Part shown: positions 1-11,450 of the stretch, in pieces
Position numbering within the stretch: the first letter of the stretch is position 1
Layout of the letters: the number at the start of each line of letters is the position of its first letter
From: Hydractinia symbiolongicarpus
Lineage: Eukaryota; Cnidaria; Hydrozoa; Anthoathecata; Hydractiniidae
NCBI RefSeq assembly: GCF_029227915.1
Contig: NC_079888.1
Coordinates: 9,717,001-9,781,000, forward strand
Length of the DNA: 64,000 nucleotides
Reading direction: 5' to 3'
The notes under the pieces: generated by a model
What the model saw: the letters and a program-made list of their open reading frames with translations, nothing else
Database searches by the model: none
What the model was told of the DNA's origin: nothing
Position numbers and translations under genes: made by a program

Positions 1-692
1 GCTCGGCGTTCATTTTTTTAAATAATAAAACAATATTCAGCAACCTTTCCCAACAAACTATCTGATGCTGATTAATTAAGTCTCAAATGATCCTCCATTA
101 TAGGAAACTTCATAGATTGTTATTAAACAATTGATATTTTATATTCTTAGCCTTTTACTTTGTGTTTAGTACTCTACTGTGAGTTCCTGTGTTATGATAG
201 TTATCCTTTTTAAGCAATTTAGTTTGGTGCGGTTGTCTATACCATGGCAAACAACTCTGTTTGTGAGTGACCACGGTAAAATATACAGTATGAATTAATG
301 GCCCCTTAACTCACCGCTGGAGGCAAAAAAGAAGGTGAGATAACTCTTGTACACGCCTAACTGGCTGGCCATCTCCAAAGGCTTTCAGTCTGTCTAGCCA
401 TAAATTTGGCCAGGAGACCCAGCGTTGTCCCTTCAAACCACCCTTATAATCATTTTTTCTTTCTCTATAAAAGAAAGCTTAAATAACTAGGCCAGCCATA
501 AATTATAATATGAAATGTTGTGGAAGGTTGAGCTGGGTATCCTGGCTACAGCCTCTGCTGTCTAGTGTAAGTGGCGGCTTCTCAAGTTTGTACATACCGA
601 TGATGGCGTAAATAAATAAATCTTAGTGTTATATTTCCTTGTCTGAAAACAGGGTAGAGGGTGGGGAACAAGGATGCAGTAGTCCGTAAACC

Positions 693-742
693 GCGGAGCG
701 CCCTGCAGTGCAGCGGATAGACGCAGAAGCGATGCGCTCCGC
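693..742. repeat. GC-rich hairpin with perfect 9-bp arms
   Basis: GCGGAGCGC at 693-701 is answered by its exact reverse complement GCGCTCCGC at 734-742, around a 32-base loop that contains the palindrome CTGCAGTGCAG. The patch is strikingly GC-rich for this window. It could be part of a decayed tRNA-derived SINE read on the minus strand, but no clear A and B boxes are visible. Confidence 0.5.
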
Positions 743-795
743 CCTGACATGGTCACCAGGTCTCTACATTATATGGATTCTTGGATCTCCTGAAA

Positions 796-915
796 AAATC
801 ATCATTATATCCATTTTTTATACATATGGTCAATATATCAATATTTAGAAGCCCGTTCATTCCAGTGCATATGGACATAATATCCATTATACATTATCGA
901 TATATTGTCCGTTTT
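796..915. repeat. Small foldback element candidate
   Basis: GGTCAATATATCAAT near 828-842 is nearly the reverse complement of ATCGATATATTGTCC at 896-910. Both are flanked on the outside by T-rich CATTTTTTATA or GTTTTTTATA tracts that also mirror each other. This is the shape of a decayed MITE or foldback. No target duplication was recognised. Confidence 0.3.
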
Positions 916-2259
916 TTATAGTGAGGATGTTGTAAAAACAAAGCCCTTAGAAGTCAAAAAAGTCATAATTAATATTAATTAAATAATACTATTTAAATCT
1001 GACTGTTCAAATCTTCGTTGTCGAACCATTAACTTTTGATTAATCACGATAGAAAATTCGAAGAGCTTAAATTTCTGATTTGTTTCCATTTTAAAAAAGC
1101 TGCAAAAGATAAATAAGAATTTCATCCATATCGTTACTTATCGGTACTGGCATGGATAGAACTTGATGATGTGGTTACAAAAGATTGCGTAACAAAGCGT
1201 ACGGCGGTTCTTATTATTAATGGCAATTAAAAATAATTAAAATACCCCGATATCGAATTGAACCTTCGATTTTTTTGTAGATTAATGGAGCTTATTCTGT
1301 TCACCGCAATTTTGCACACAAAGAGACGGAAAAAGGGTATAACTGTATGAATTTTAAATTTTGAATTGATTTGGATTATTGTTTGTTGCAGTATGAAACT
1401 AATTACTGCACACCATGTTGTTCTTCCATTTGAACTACCACCTTCAAAGATGGATTGGATTCGAACCAATAACTTTCATGGTTTTACAACAATAGACATT
1501 TGCTTGGAATTCACAAAAGTCAATGTCACTTCAAATAAAAACACATCATAAAGCTTGTTGTTACAAAATTAATTGTGAGTTAAAAACCCTAGCTAAGTAT
1601 TACAGGTTTATTGAAACTGTTGTCTCCTTGAATTAACAAACTTTAGACTTCGCCAAAGTTTTTATTAAAGTAAAGGGTGTAGCCAGCTATTTGAAAACTT
1701 TTGTTGCAGCCAACTGGTATTCGGCTATTTTTGCTTTTTAGGCAAATTTTTTAAAAAATTCACGTTAATTTAAATACAACCTAGACCCGGGACGACGTTG
1801 TACTTATGAAACATAATACAAGTTAACCTGGGAAGAGTTCAGGGAAGGGCAACAAAAAGTTAGTATGTATCACCATGCTCGACAGCATGACTAAATGTAT
1901 TAATGTAACTGTTTCTCTTTTATTACTTGCAGAGTAATGAATTACCCAATGGGTTATAGCATATGCTTGCCATTTATAAAACAACGCCTCCATCCATGAT
2001 CGTACGCATTTAATATTTTGCAACGTGAAATTCATCCTTGAACAAAATTTAAAATTTTAGGCCTACTAAATATCTTGAATTAACATTTAAGGTCGATTTT
2101 GATCACATGAAACGTGTACAACTGTTCTAAATTTTAACGAGCTTGTTCGAAAACGCATGCTGTACAAAAAAGCAAGGGGAAACTTCATTCTAGTCAATAC
2201 ACAAGCAAGCGAACTGAATTAAGTAATAGGGGAAGATGTCCTATTAGGGTAAATATTTA

Positions 2260-3510
2260 GGCAAGTAGCCAGGCCCATCCATACCTACACATACAATACT
2301 AAAAACAAAATTTAGGAAACTATTCCCGCAATAAATACGATATTGAATGTATTGTGAAGCTAAACAAGGAAAAGCTTATTCTGATTAAAAAACAATTAGA
2401 CAAGTAGCGAAACCTATCAATTCATCATTAAAAAAGTATTTTGGGGAATAACCTTACGCAATATAAAAAAAGAACAGAATAAAAAAACGTCAAACGATCA
2501 CTTTTTTCTACTCAAAAATCGAAAGGGCGAGTAGCACACGCGTGCGTATATCATTGCATGTGCATACATCAAAGATTTTGTTAAAGCTCTCTCGCACCAA
2601 ATGAAATGTTCAATGTTCTAGTAAGCAAATAAAAAAACCTTTCTTCTACTCTGTAAACAGGCAAGGGAGCAAAAGATCCTGCAATACAACCTAACAAAGA
2701 GATCTGATAAAAACGACATCGCGAAAGGTGAAGTATTAAATCTCTTGGTCGGCCAATTCGAGACTTTATTTCACTCAGAAAACAGGCACGAGAGTGTGAG
2801 ACCCATCCATACATTATTTAAAATGAGAATTTTGGAAGTTGCTTTTCACGCTGAATAAAAAGTTAGATATCCATCCATACACTACTAAAAAGGAGATTTA
2901 GATAATATCAGATGTCCTAACATGTGAATTCACAGGAAGACTTTATCCCACTCAGTAAGAAGCAGGAACGGGGGAGACTGATTCATACCACCATACAATA
3001 TTAAAAGGATATTTTGCAAAACCTTCCTTCAGGCGGAAAAAACATACAGCATGTCGTAGCAGACCTGTGTATACAACACTAGTTCTCCTCAGTAAACAAC
3101 CAAGAAAATGAGAGATCCATCCATACCTTATAAAAATAGAGATTCTATCGATATACATGCATCATTTAAAAAACGCATTTTTTTAATTTACCCTTCTCGC
3201 GAATTAAAATATTCAGCACGCCAACCTGGTAGAAAACTTTATGCTAGAAACTAAACAAGGAGTGATGTTTGATGCCCATCCATACACCACTAAGAAGGAG
3301 ATTTTGGAAAAAAGTCGCAAATACGCTTGTACGAAATAATAAATTAGATGTTCTAACAGCTCAATTCATGGAATACTTTATTTTTTATCTTAACACAGTA
3401 AGTTTGCTGGAATGTGGGACACCTATACATACATTTATCAAAGGAGAGATATTAAAACAAACAGTAGATTTGGATAACTATCCATACACAAATAAAAACG
3501 ATATTTTAGA
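2260..3510. repeat. Degenerate tandem repeat, period about 115-160 bp
   Basis: A block containing 'CCATCCATACA' followed by 'ACTAAAAAGGAGATTTTGG' recurs with drift near 2275, 2805, 2871, 2985, 3117, 3275, 3422 and 3480. A related, more decayed block occurs near 2420. Several copies are preceded by 'ACTTTATNNCACTCAGNAAACA'. The copies are strongly diverged, so this is an old decaying satellite. Small open frames inside it are by-products. Confidence 0.6.
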
Positions 3511-6500
3511 AAAATAATTGTGTGTCATGTTTTTTTTGCTGTTTATAGGAAGCAGTGTAATTTGATTTTGAACTTTTAATATTTTTAAAACTAAAACCTC
3601 ATGACAACAATGATAAAAAAGTATATGGACTTTTTTTGTTCGTAGCTGTTAGAAAAACTAATATTGCTAATATTTATAGGACACATTTTAATAGCAGACG
3701 ATGTTTTATACTGTATAAATATTCATTATAAATAAATGAATGAATAAAAAATGAATAAATAAATAAATAAACTATTCGGAGGAACATGTTATTAATATAG
3801 TGTAACTAGCTATATAAAATTGAGTTATGACTGCATCTTTCACGTTTTACCGGCAATGTTAATTGTCTACATTTATAACGACGATATGGTTGCTACGAAG
3901 TTAAGTTATATTGCGCTGTACAAGGCCCGTTCTTAAAGCTCTCTAGCCATTAAACGCTACGACTTTCTCATAACCGGTTGAAAATAGCTATTAGTTAATA
4001 ATAGGGTAAATAGAATTTGATTTAGCTAATATTGCGTGTATTTCGACTCCTAAAAAGAAATAGTACTGTAGCATTTTTTTTGCAAAACAGGAAAATTTGT
4101 TGAGTTATTTCTAAAAGGTTTTTTAGTAACACTAATTGACCAAGGCAGTTCACAAGATAGCGTATAGCTCTGAATAGACCATTTCGGAGATTATGCGCCA
4201 TTATGAATTTGCGGAACTCGGTGGTGCAAGTTGAACTTTGGACTTCACGTTTATTCAGTCATTTGCCTTGCGAAACTGCTGGCGGCAGGACAGTTTTGAT
4301 TTTTGATATCTGTTTTTATCTTTGTGATACTAATTTTATGATATATATTTTGAAAAAAACTTTTATTAGGCACTTATTTGTACTTTTAATTTCTTTTTGT
4401 ACAATAAAGGCAACTTAATATATCCTAAAAGCCTTTAAACTAGCTAGCTAACTAGAGGTCTCCCAAAAATGCTTTTAGGACACTGTACTGTAGCTAGCTA
4501 TAAGGCTGTGATTAGTAATTAATGCTTGGTTAAAGGTAACTTCATTTTATATTTAGATATTTAAAAATGTGTAGCTGCTTTGTGCATTATAAACATATTG
4601 GCATTGGATTTTAAACTTGGATTATACTTTACTTTAGAGAGAAATTTTTGATTTTGGAAATACCTTACTGGATTTGGACTTGAACTATGTTTTTGGATTC
4701 GTAAAGAAATGTTTAGGTTGTAATATTTGTAAAGATCTAGAGAGTTATAATCCATTGTCAAAATACTTGTCAAAACTCTATAGTGTTATTTATTCCTAAA
4801 GTGAAACTTAAGCTCGCAAAATAATCTGGCTTCTTTTCTATAACGGATGTGAAAATTTTCAATACACTGCCCATAGAGATACGGTAACAGGTTCAGTCGC
4901 AGATTTTAGGAATAGAGTCATGAGTCATTTTAATTGCAAATAATTATTATTTTGATATTTTTATAATTTTGTTTCTCCGTGTATGTTTGACCCTTGATTC
5001 GTCTACTTAAACACTCCTATCTATGAGTCTTTCAAGAGTGGTATTAGAAAGAATACCTGTCTTTCTTCCCTGCTTTCGCTATTGCCCTATAATTTTTTTG
5101 TACGCTTCTCTTATTGAAAAATATCAAAAAGGGAGAAATGAGTTTAGTTTACAGACTAAAGTGTTATTCAATTTTTTGTTTTTCTATGTTATTTGTTTCA
5201 GTCACAATGTATATTTTACATGATTTTTTGTTATATATACGTATGTCTTTGTCGGTTTCTTTATCAGAACACGCAATTATAGCAGTAACTTTATTACTAA
5301 AGTGTAAATCTTTATGATAAATAAATAAATTACTCTGTGAAGCTTGTTTGAATTATTGGCATAATAAGTTCCATAGCAGAAAAAGCTATTAATTATTAAT
5401 ATGAGGGGTGGTAATAAATTGAAATGGGTCATAAAATTTTTCGAAATTTGGTGTTGCTTGTTCAATTTTTCAACACAAGTCAATAATAAAAAAAGGTAGG
5501 AAATTAGCTCACTGAAGAGAGAGGGGTATTTCAACTGGCAATATTACCTGTACATATAATGTGACCCTCCTGAAAGTCAATATACTAAATAAAAATTTGA
5601 CTACTTATTTGAATAATTATGGTATCAAGTTAGCAATATCTCTACACTGTCTCAACTTAACAAGGATTGTCCAGATTTCAGACATTTCTAGCCTAGTTAA
5701 CTAAGTTTTCTTCGAGATATTAAAATTGAGTTTCTTATTTAATAATTTTCCAGTGCAAAACCGAATTAAAATCAACCAATAAACATAAAGCCAGCATGAC
5801 CACATCTAACATTAAAGATTTCTCAATACTGATCACGTGAGCAAAAAACAATAGAATTTCTTGCCTTAAAGTATTCACAAATTTCTTTCATACAAGACAA
5901 AAAATATCTTCTGAGCAATTGTATTTCAATTGGCATAACTGGTATTTTATTTAATAAAGCATGTTAACATCAAAGATAAATGTATCATAAATGTAAAAAA
6001 CAACTTTTTAAGACAAAGCATTCTTACTACTAAGTGAGCACACAACACTATTCTTCTTGCTTTAAAAAATAAGATTAAAATAATTCGTTAACAAAATTCA
6101 ATCTAGCTCAGGCTACAAAAAGTTAATTATATGCTTAACTCAGATATCTTTGAAAAGATGCCATACACTGCCTCTTTTTTCAACAATAAATGCAAATGCA
6201 CTAGCTCTTTTGGAACATGTATTCAGTATGGAATTAGCTACCTTTCATGTTGATAGAAAATATATTTAAAAAAAGTATTCTGTTTATATAAAAAATCAAC
6301 TCTGGCCTACTTTTCACCACATCAGATTTTAAAAACTAACGTTTTTCTCAAAAAAATATTTTAATTTTTTTATAAAATTATTATTCAACAGATAACCGAA
6401 AAAAACATATCAATTTAAACTTTTTAATAGCAAATTTCCAGAGTTAATGTATACTATTAATAGCATGGCTTTATTACGTATTATGACGTTTAACAGTTAA

Positions 6501-7488
6501 AAATTTATTGTTGCCAGAAATTGTATCCTGGAAGAATCAATTTTTATATGAAAATTATACCAATAATCATAATTTTCCTCAAAAAGTTACTTTTTGGTCT
6601 TATAACAGCAGATCACTGAGAATTTACACAACTAAAAATCTTGTGGTAACATTTTTAAAATTAAAAATCTTGATTTTGTAAACATTATATGCACAAATTC
6701 TAAAAAATTATAAAAAAAAATTAAAAGTAATTGGAAATATCATCTTTTTTAAAACATCTATGGACACGCTGCGTACAAAAAAAAAGAATTGTATGGAGCA
6801 AAAGATCGAAATGGAACTGAAGTTTAAAAAAAATGTCTTTTAGTAAAAAACACAATCGTTACGGAGAAAATATCACTTGCCGTAAAAATATAGTCTGCGG
6901 CCATGTGGAGGGGCGGATGGACATAGCAAACAAAATAGTAGATGATCGCAGTGAATACAACATGGTATGACATAGCCCTCCCTTTGTCATGTATTCCTGC
7001 AGTATATATTTGCTATAGGTTACTTCTAACGACAAAGCAATGTGTTTCGTTAATATATTAACACTTTTAAACCACTCCATAAGTGAATAATAAAAAATAA
7101 AAAATTGCATGCGCAAATTAACAAATATAGGTTCATTCGTGTTGTTTTTTTCATGGAATTCCTGGTACAATGTGCATATGTTATACAGTGACAGTCTTAT
7201 CTCTAGTTCTGATTCACTGGTGGGACTGTCAAGATTGAGGCCCTAGACGCCTCTTTAGTTTTGATCTTTAATAAATCCCAGTTAAATGAGATGTTCCAAG
7301 GGTACAATCTTAACGGCCCCATCACTGCTTCTCTGCTATCGTAATAACTCCAGTTTAAAATGGTGCCAGGAGTAATTCTTGTAAGTAGATGTTTTTTATC
7401 TTCTCTTTTTTTCTCATTTTCTGTGATCGCTTTTACTTTCGATTTTTTGTCGATTTATTATTTGTTACTTTTTCTGTTTAAAGTGTAA
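3511..7488. other. Gene-free AT-rich region
   Basis: No exon with family resemblance was recognised on either strand. The content is poly-A/T-rich sequence with an A(A)TAAATGAATG-type microsatellite near 3731-3770 and scattered TAGCTAGC tracts near 4440-4500. Open frames up to about 100 codons occur, for example on the minus strand at 6859-7170, but their composition is low-complexity and they lack recognisable motifs. Confidence 0.5.
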
Positions 7489-7686
7489 ATGATACAGTTT
7501 CCCTGTAGTGTGTGTGGAAAACCAGTTAAAAACAACAGACATGCAATTTTAAGCAATTATTGTGATAAGTGGTCCCACTGTAATTGCAATGAAATCTATA
7601 ATTTTGATTACCTATTTCATTAAACAAGGTCCAATGATCCTTGGCTATGCCTAAGTTATGTAAATCATGCCATGCCCTTTTTTTAT
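7489..7686 (+). pseudogene. PHD-finger remnant, probably from a retroelement ORF
   Basis: An open frame from ATG 7489 to TAA 7621 carries CSVCGKPV, a CDKWSHC segment and further Cys residues, which is the order of zinc ligands in a PHD-like finger (Cys-x2-Cys ... Cys ... Trp-x-His-x-Cys). Reading through the TAA, the same frame gives NDPWLCLSY, which matches the terminal Trp-x-Cys-x2-Cys of the fold with the last Cys changed to Tyr. The finger is therefore broken by a stop and a lost ligand. PHD fingers of this type are common in ORFs of animal non-LTR and other mobile elements. No intact partner gene follows, so this is read as a decayed mobile-element fragment. Confidence 0.5.
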
Positions 7687-7734
7687 TCCTCAGATACAAA
7701 TGTTGTAAAAATATGGACAATGCTCCCACTTCCG

Positions 7735-7880
7735 TAATAACTAAAACAGGTAACGACTAGTCTCCGCAGAACCACCACAGAACAAGCAGCGAACCACCAG
7801 TCTCCGTAGAACAACCAGAGAACCAGCAGCGAACCGGCAGTACTATGACAGAACGAGTAGTCTTGGTTGAGAACAACCAG
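7735..7880. repeat. Left arm of an inverted repeat built of 40-bp units
   Basis: After TAATAACTAAAACAGGTAAC the sequence repeats a 40-bp unit beginning AGTCTCCGNAGAACNACCA at 7759, 7799 and (diverged) 7839. The reverse complement of the same block is at 14221-14330, on the far side of the copia element. The arms therefore pre-date the copia insertion and may be the ends of a larger host foldback or DNA transposon. Confidence 0.6.
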
Positions 7881-8039
7881 AAAATGTTGATGAGAAAAAA
7901 CAATAGTTGACGGAATCATCAGAATAGCGATCGCTGTAAATGCTCCATGCTTTATAAAAAAAAAAAAAAAAACTGCAAAATTTCGGTAGAATTTACTATC
8001 CCGCCCCTTATTTCCGGGAATATTGAGAATAAATTAGTA

Positions 8040-8044
8040 GTATA
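8040..8044. other. Target site duplication GTATA, left copy
   Basis: GTATA immediately precedes the left LTR and the same five bases follow the right LTR at 13697-13701. Five-base duplications are typical of Ty1/copia integration. Confidence 0.8.
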
Positions 8045-8121
8045 TGTCATTATGTTCATTATATCTTTTAGGTTTATATGTACGGCTTTATGCCATAATT
8101 AAGAATAAAGATCTATTCACA
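8045..8121 (+). repeat. 5' LTR of copia element 1 (77 bp)
   Basis: It begins TGTCATTATG and ends ATTCACA. It matches 13620-13696 at 73 of 77 positions with no gaps. The length is at the very short end for copia elements. Confidence 0.9.
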
Positions 8122-8124
8122 TTC

Positions 8125-8136
8125 TGGTAGCAGAGG
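8125..8136 (+). other. Primer binding site, initiator tRNA-Met type
   Basis: TGGTAGCAGAGG lies three bases after the 5' LTR. It matches the complement of the 3' end of initiator methionine tRNA, the primer used by many copia elements. The same motif stands next to the LTR of the second copia element at 50564-50574. Confidence 0.8.
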
Positions 8137-8148
8137 CTAGTTAAGAAG

Positions 8149-9603
8149 ATGGCAACTGGAACAATCATGATGGCACAAAAGTATGGATTGCCCCAATTTT
8201 CTGAAGATGGGGATTTTATGGGAAGTAGTTACAGAACTTCCAAAGAAGAAACAAGGACCAGTTGTTTATTTGAGTTTAAATTCAGAAGTACGTCAGCCTT
8301 AACGAAAGAAGAATTGAATGAAGAAGATGGTTTAAATAAACTTGTTAATAAAATAAAAGAACTATATGGCATTACTGAAGATCAAGCAATGTTCAATGCT
8401 TACGAAAAATTTGAGACCCTTCACCGTTCCAAGACAATGTCGATCGGTTATTATGTAAATGAATTTGAACAGTTGAATCAAAAACTTAAGAGTTTTAAAA
8501 TTGAGTTACCAACTGCAGTTCTTGCATATCAACTACTAAAAAATGCACATGTACCGAAAGCTACACGTGAACTAACACGTGCTACGATTCCTTCCCTCAC
8601 ATACGACTCTATGAAAAAACAGATAAAAGCCATTTATGATCAATGTGCTCAAAGTGAAAGTAGTAGAGACAGTAATGATATTGGTGTTGAGCAAGAAGTA
8701 TTATATGGTCAAAAGTTTGACAGACGACGTTTTAACAATTGGAACACTCGTGGACGTGGCAGAGGTGGTAAATATTTCAGTGCTAAAAGAAGCCAGTACA
8801 ACCCTAATGGTCCTGATGGACATCCATTGCAATGTCACCATTGCAAATCTATAATGCATTTCATGAATGACTGTCCTGATAAGAATAAAGGAAGCAAAGG
8901 GCAGGATAAAGTACATGTGCAGTTTTTCGCAAAGGGTGTGGAACAATGCTTTATGGAGCAAGTTGTGTCTGAGTCTTTGAATTGTGCTTTACTAAACTCA
9001 GGATGTTCATCGACAGTTTGTGGTAAAAATTGGCTTGACTGTTACATAGACACTATGCCAGAAGGGACAGCTTTAGCTGAAAGTAAGAGTAACAAGTCCT
9101 TAAAATTTGGGCCAGGTGGAAGCTTCCCCTCAGTTAAAAAAGTTAACATCCCTGTTAATATGGCTGGAATGCAAGCCCATATTCTTACTGATGTTGTCGA
9201 TTGTGAATTACCATTATTGTTATCAAAAAAGAGTCTGAAAGCAGCTAATAGCCAACTTGATTTTGTTAATGATAAAGTCACTATGTTTGGAAGAGACATT
9301 CCTTTACAACACACGTCAAATGGCCATTACTGTATACCTCTTACACCTAAGCAAGTTGCTGTTAACAAAACATCTCCGGGTGTAAATGCCACCAGAGTTA
9401 TATTCACAGTCAACGATCTCACTGTAAAATCACCTGAAGAAAAAGGCAAAATAGCTACAAAGCTTCACAAACAGTTTGGACATCCCATAGACAGCAGCAA
9501 ACTGAAAACTCTTCTCCAAGATGAAAATGTTGAAGATAAAGAGTTATTTCAGCAAATTGACAATGTTACAAACTCTTGTGACACATGCAGTAGATATATA
9601 TGA
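8149..9603 (+). pseudogene. copia element 1: Gag, protease and start of integrase
   Basis: The first ATG after the primer binding site opens 484 codons that end at TGA 9601. In order it has an N-terminal capsid-like helical region (about residues 1-180), a basic Arg/Gly-rich stretch, a CCHC zinc knuckle with Cys-x2-Cys-x4-His-x4-Cys spacing near residue 227, the protease region, and the integrase HHCC zinc domain. The copia protease signature Asp-Ser-Gly reads Asn-Ser-Gly here, so the catalytic aspartate appears lost. The TGA falls just after the second Cys pair of the integrase zinc domain. The same frame continues with integrase sequence on the other side, so it is a nonsense mutation rather than a natural end. 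Confidence 0.88.
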
Positions 9604-11450
9604 AGGCTCGATCAAGGGCCAATTGTCTCACTACCAATGGCCTCAGATGTCAATGAATGCCTTGCCATGGACCTAAAATTCCTGACAGTTAATCATAAAA
9701 AGTTAACCATACTTCATATGATTGATGTGTTCTGTAGATACAGTGCATCAACAATTATCAAATCCAAGAATAAGGAAATTATCGTAGACACAATTCTCAA
9801 GCACTGGGTTGCTATTTTTGGCACACCAAACTCGATTTTTTCAGACAACGGAGGGGAGTTCAACAATGAGCTCTTAAAGGGGCACTCCAGTGAAAAAAAA
9901 TATTTAAAAAAAATGTTATTTTAAGAAGACAATACATAAATATGTCAGAATAAACCTTTTACAATCGTTAAAAATCTTTATTTATACCTTAATGGGGTCT
10001 GTAAACATCTTCAATTTTAAATAAATTTGCAAGGTTGCGTAAAGTTGAGAGGACTAGGTCCGAATAAATAGGCATACGTCACATCGTGCAGACACTCCGT
10101 GAGCTCAGCAGCACACCTTCTAAAAGTTTGTTTACTTAGTGTTTACATTGTTCGTTGATAAAACGTCTTGTAGTAATGACGAAGATTTTAACTTAGAAAA
10201 CATAGAATAGGATAATTAGGATAAACATAGAATAGGATAATCTCTTCATGAAAAAGACTTTACAAAGCTACAGCCACACGACTTCGAACCTCTTGTGTCT
10301 CACAAGGGAGAAATTAATAATGATGCAAAGTGACGAGGTGTCTTCTACTAACTCAAAACAACGTTCTGAGCAAAATATTTTTTAAAGAAATAGAAAATAT
10401 ATTTAATTGGCTTTTTTTTAACATTCTTTTCATCACAAAAACTTTATCATTTGTTTCAGTAAAAAAACTTTCTTACTTTACAAGCCAATTTATTTTTATT
10501 TCACAATTCAGCAATATTTTTCATCCGCACGTGCTTTTTTGCACACAAATGCAAACAAATTTTATGTAACGTTGAAATTTTCACCATGATGGAGGACCAT
10601 TCAAATGCGTGATCAAAAGATCGAATAATGTTCGGGTCGTGATAAGTTGGTAAAACATGAGTATTAATATTGTACAAATAAAAATCATTCTTATGATTAT
10701 GGTAGGTCGTAAATGCGTTGCAGAAGCTACTGACTTATAAGTAGTTGTTTTGACAAAGCTGTTTTAGAAACTGCATTATCAGCATCACATGCAGCCTTAA
10801 ACATTACAAAGATTGAAGAAAATGAGTACATTTACCCCCTGAAAATATTCGGCATGTCCTTCCATAAAAAAAGCTTCTTTTTTGAAAAACAAAGAATAGA
10901 AACTTGATCGCTACGAAAGATGTGTAACTACTTTCTGAGTACGTATATAGCAAAAAAGAAAAAAGTGATTTTTACTGGAGTTCCCCTTTAAGAGATGTAG
11001 CAGAACTGTTAAACACAAGAGTGTATACAACAGCAGCAGAAGCTCCATGGTCAAATGGTGTATGTGAGCATCATAATTTCATCCTGGAAAATATGATTAT
11101 GAAAATTGTTGACAACACTAGTTGTTCTGTTGAAAATGCACTTACATGGGCCAATTGTGCCAAAAATGCGTTGCATAATAACCGTGGATTCAGTCTCAAT
11201 CAGCTTGTATTTGGACGCAATCCAAATCTCCCATCTGTGCTTACAGCCAAGCCTCCTGTTCTTCGAACAGTTACACCCAGTCAATTAATTGCGAATCATC
11301 TGAATGCCCTGCATGTTGCTCGCAAAGCATTCATTGAAAGTGAATCTTAAAACAGCACTCAGTCATCAAACACGGACATCTACCAGCAAAGATTTTTATA
11401 ATGGTGAATTGGTATACTATAAGCGACGTGGAGAGGACCTGGTGTAGTCC
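9604..11450 (+). pseudogene. copia element 1: integrase, split by an insertion
   Basis: Downstream of the TGA the frame continues with the integrase core. The first catalytic Asp is in MDLKFL, the second in DNGGEF, and the Glu in VCEHHN. Between the second Asp and the Glu the reading is broken at 9874-9877 by a 1,110-bp TTAA-flanked element. The coding frame on its right side (from 10988) is in register with the left side if the insert plus one TTAA copy is disregarded. After 11350 the frame stops. The integrase C-terminal segment (GPGVVLG ... VKHGG) continues in other frames to about 11500. Confidence 0.85.
9874..10991. mobile_element. TTAA-flanked non-autonomous DNA element (piggyBac-type MITE) inside integrase
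   Basis: Element body 9878-10987 (1,110 bp) between TTAA copies at 9874-9877 and 10988-10991. The left end reads AGGGGCACTCCAGTGAAAAA. The right end, reverse complemented, reads AGGGGAACTCCAGTAAAAAT, about 18 of 20 matching. A TTAA target duplication is the hallmark of the piggyBac superfamily, and no transposase frame is present inside. It split the integrase of the copia element, so it arrived after that copia insertion. Superfamily assignment rests on the TTAA and AGGG/CCCT ends only. Confidence 0.82.

Larger units (their letters stand above)
1..2259. other. Gene-free AT-rich region
   Basis: No open frame here resembles a known protein and none is long. The only notable content is a GC-rich hairpin at 693-742 and a small foldback near 796-915, both listed separately. 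The rest is AT-rich single-copy-looking or decayed repeat sequence. Confidence 0.6.

Noticed and set aside
6859-7170. 103-codon minus-strand frame
   Set aside because: No recognisable motif, low-complexity Ile/Phe/Tyr-rich composition expected from AT-rich DNA, and no splice support.
9637-9924. Separate small integrase-like gene
   Set aside because: It is part of the copia integrase, cut off upstream by a TGA and downstream by the TTAA element.
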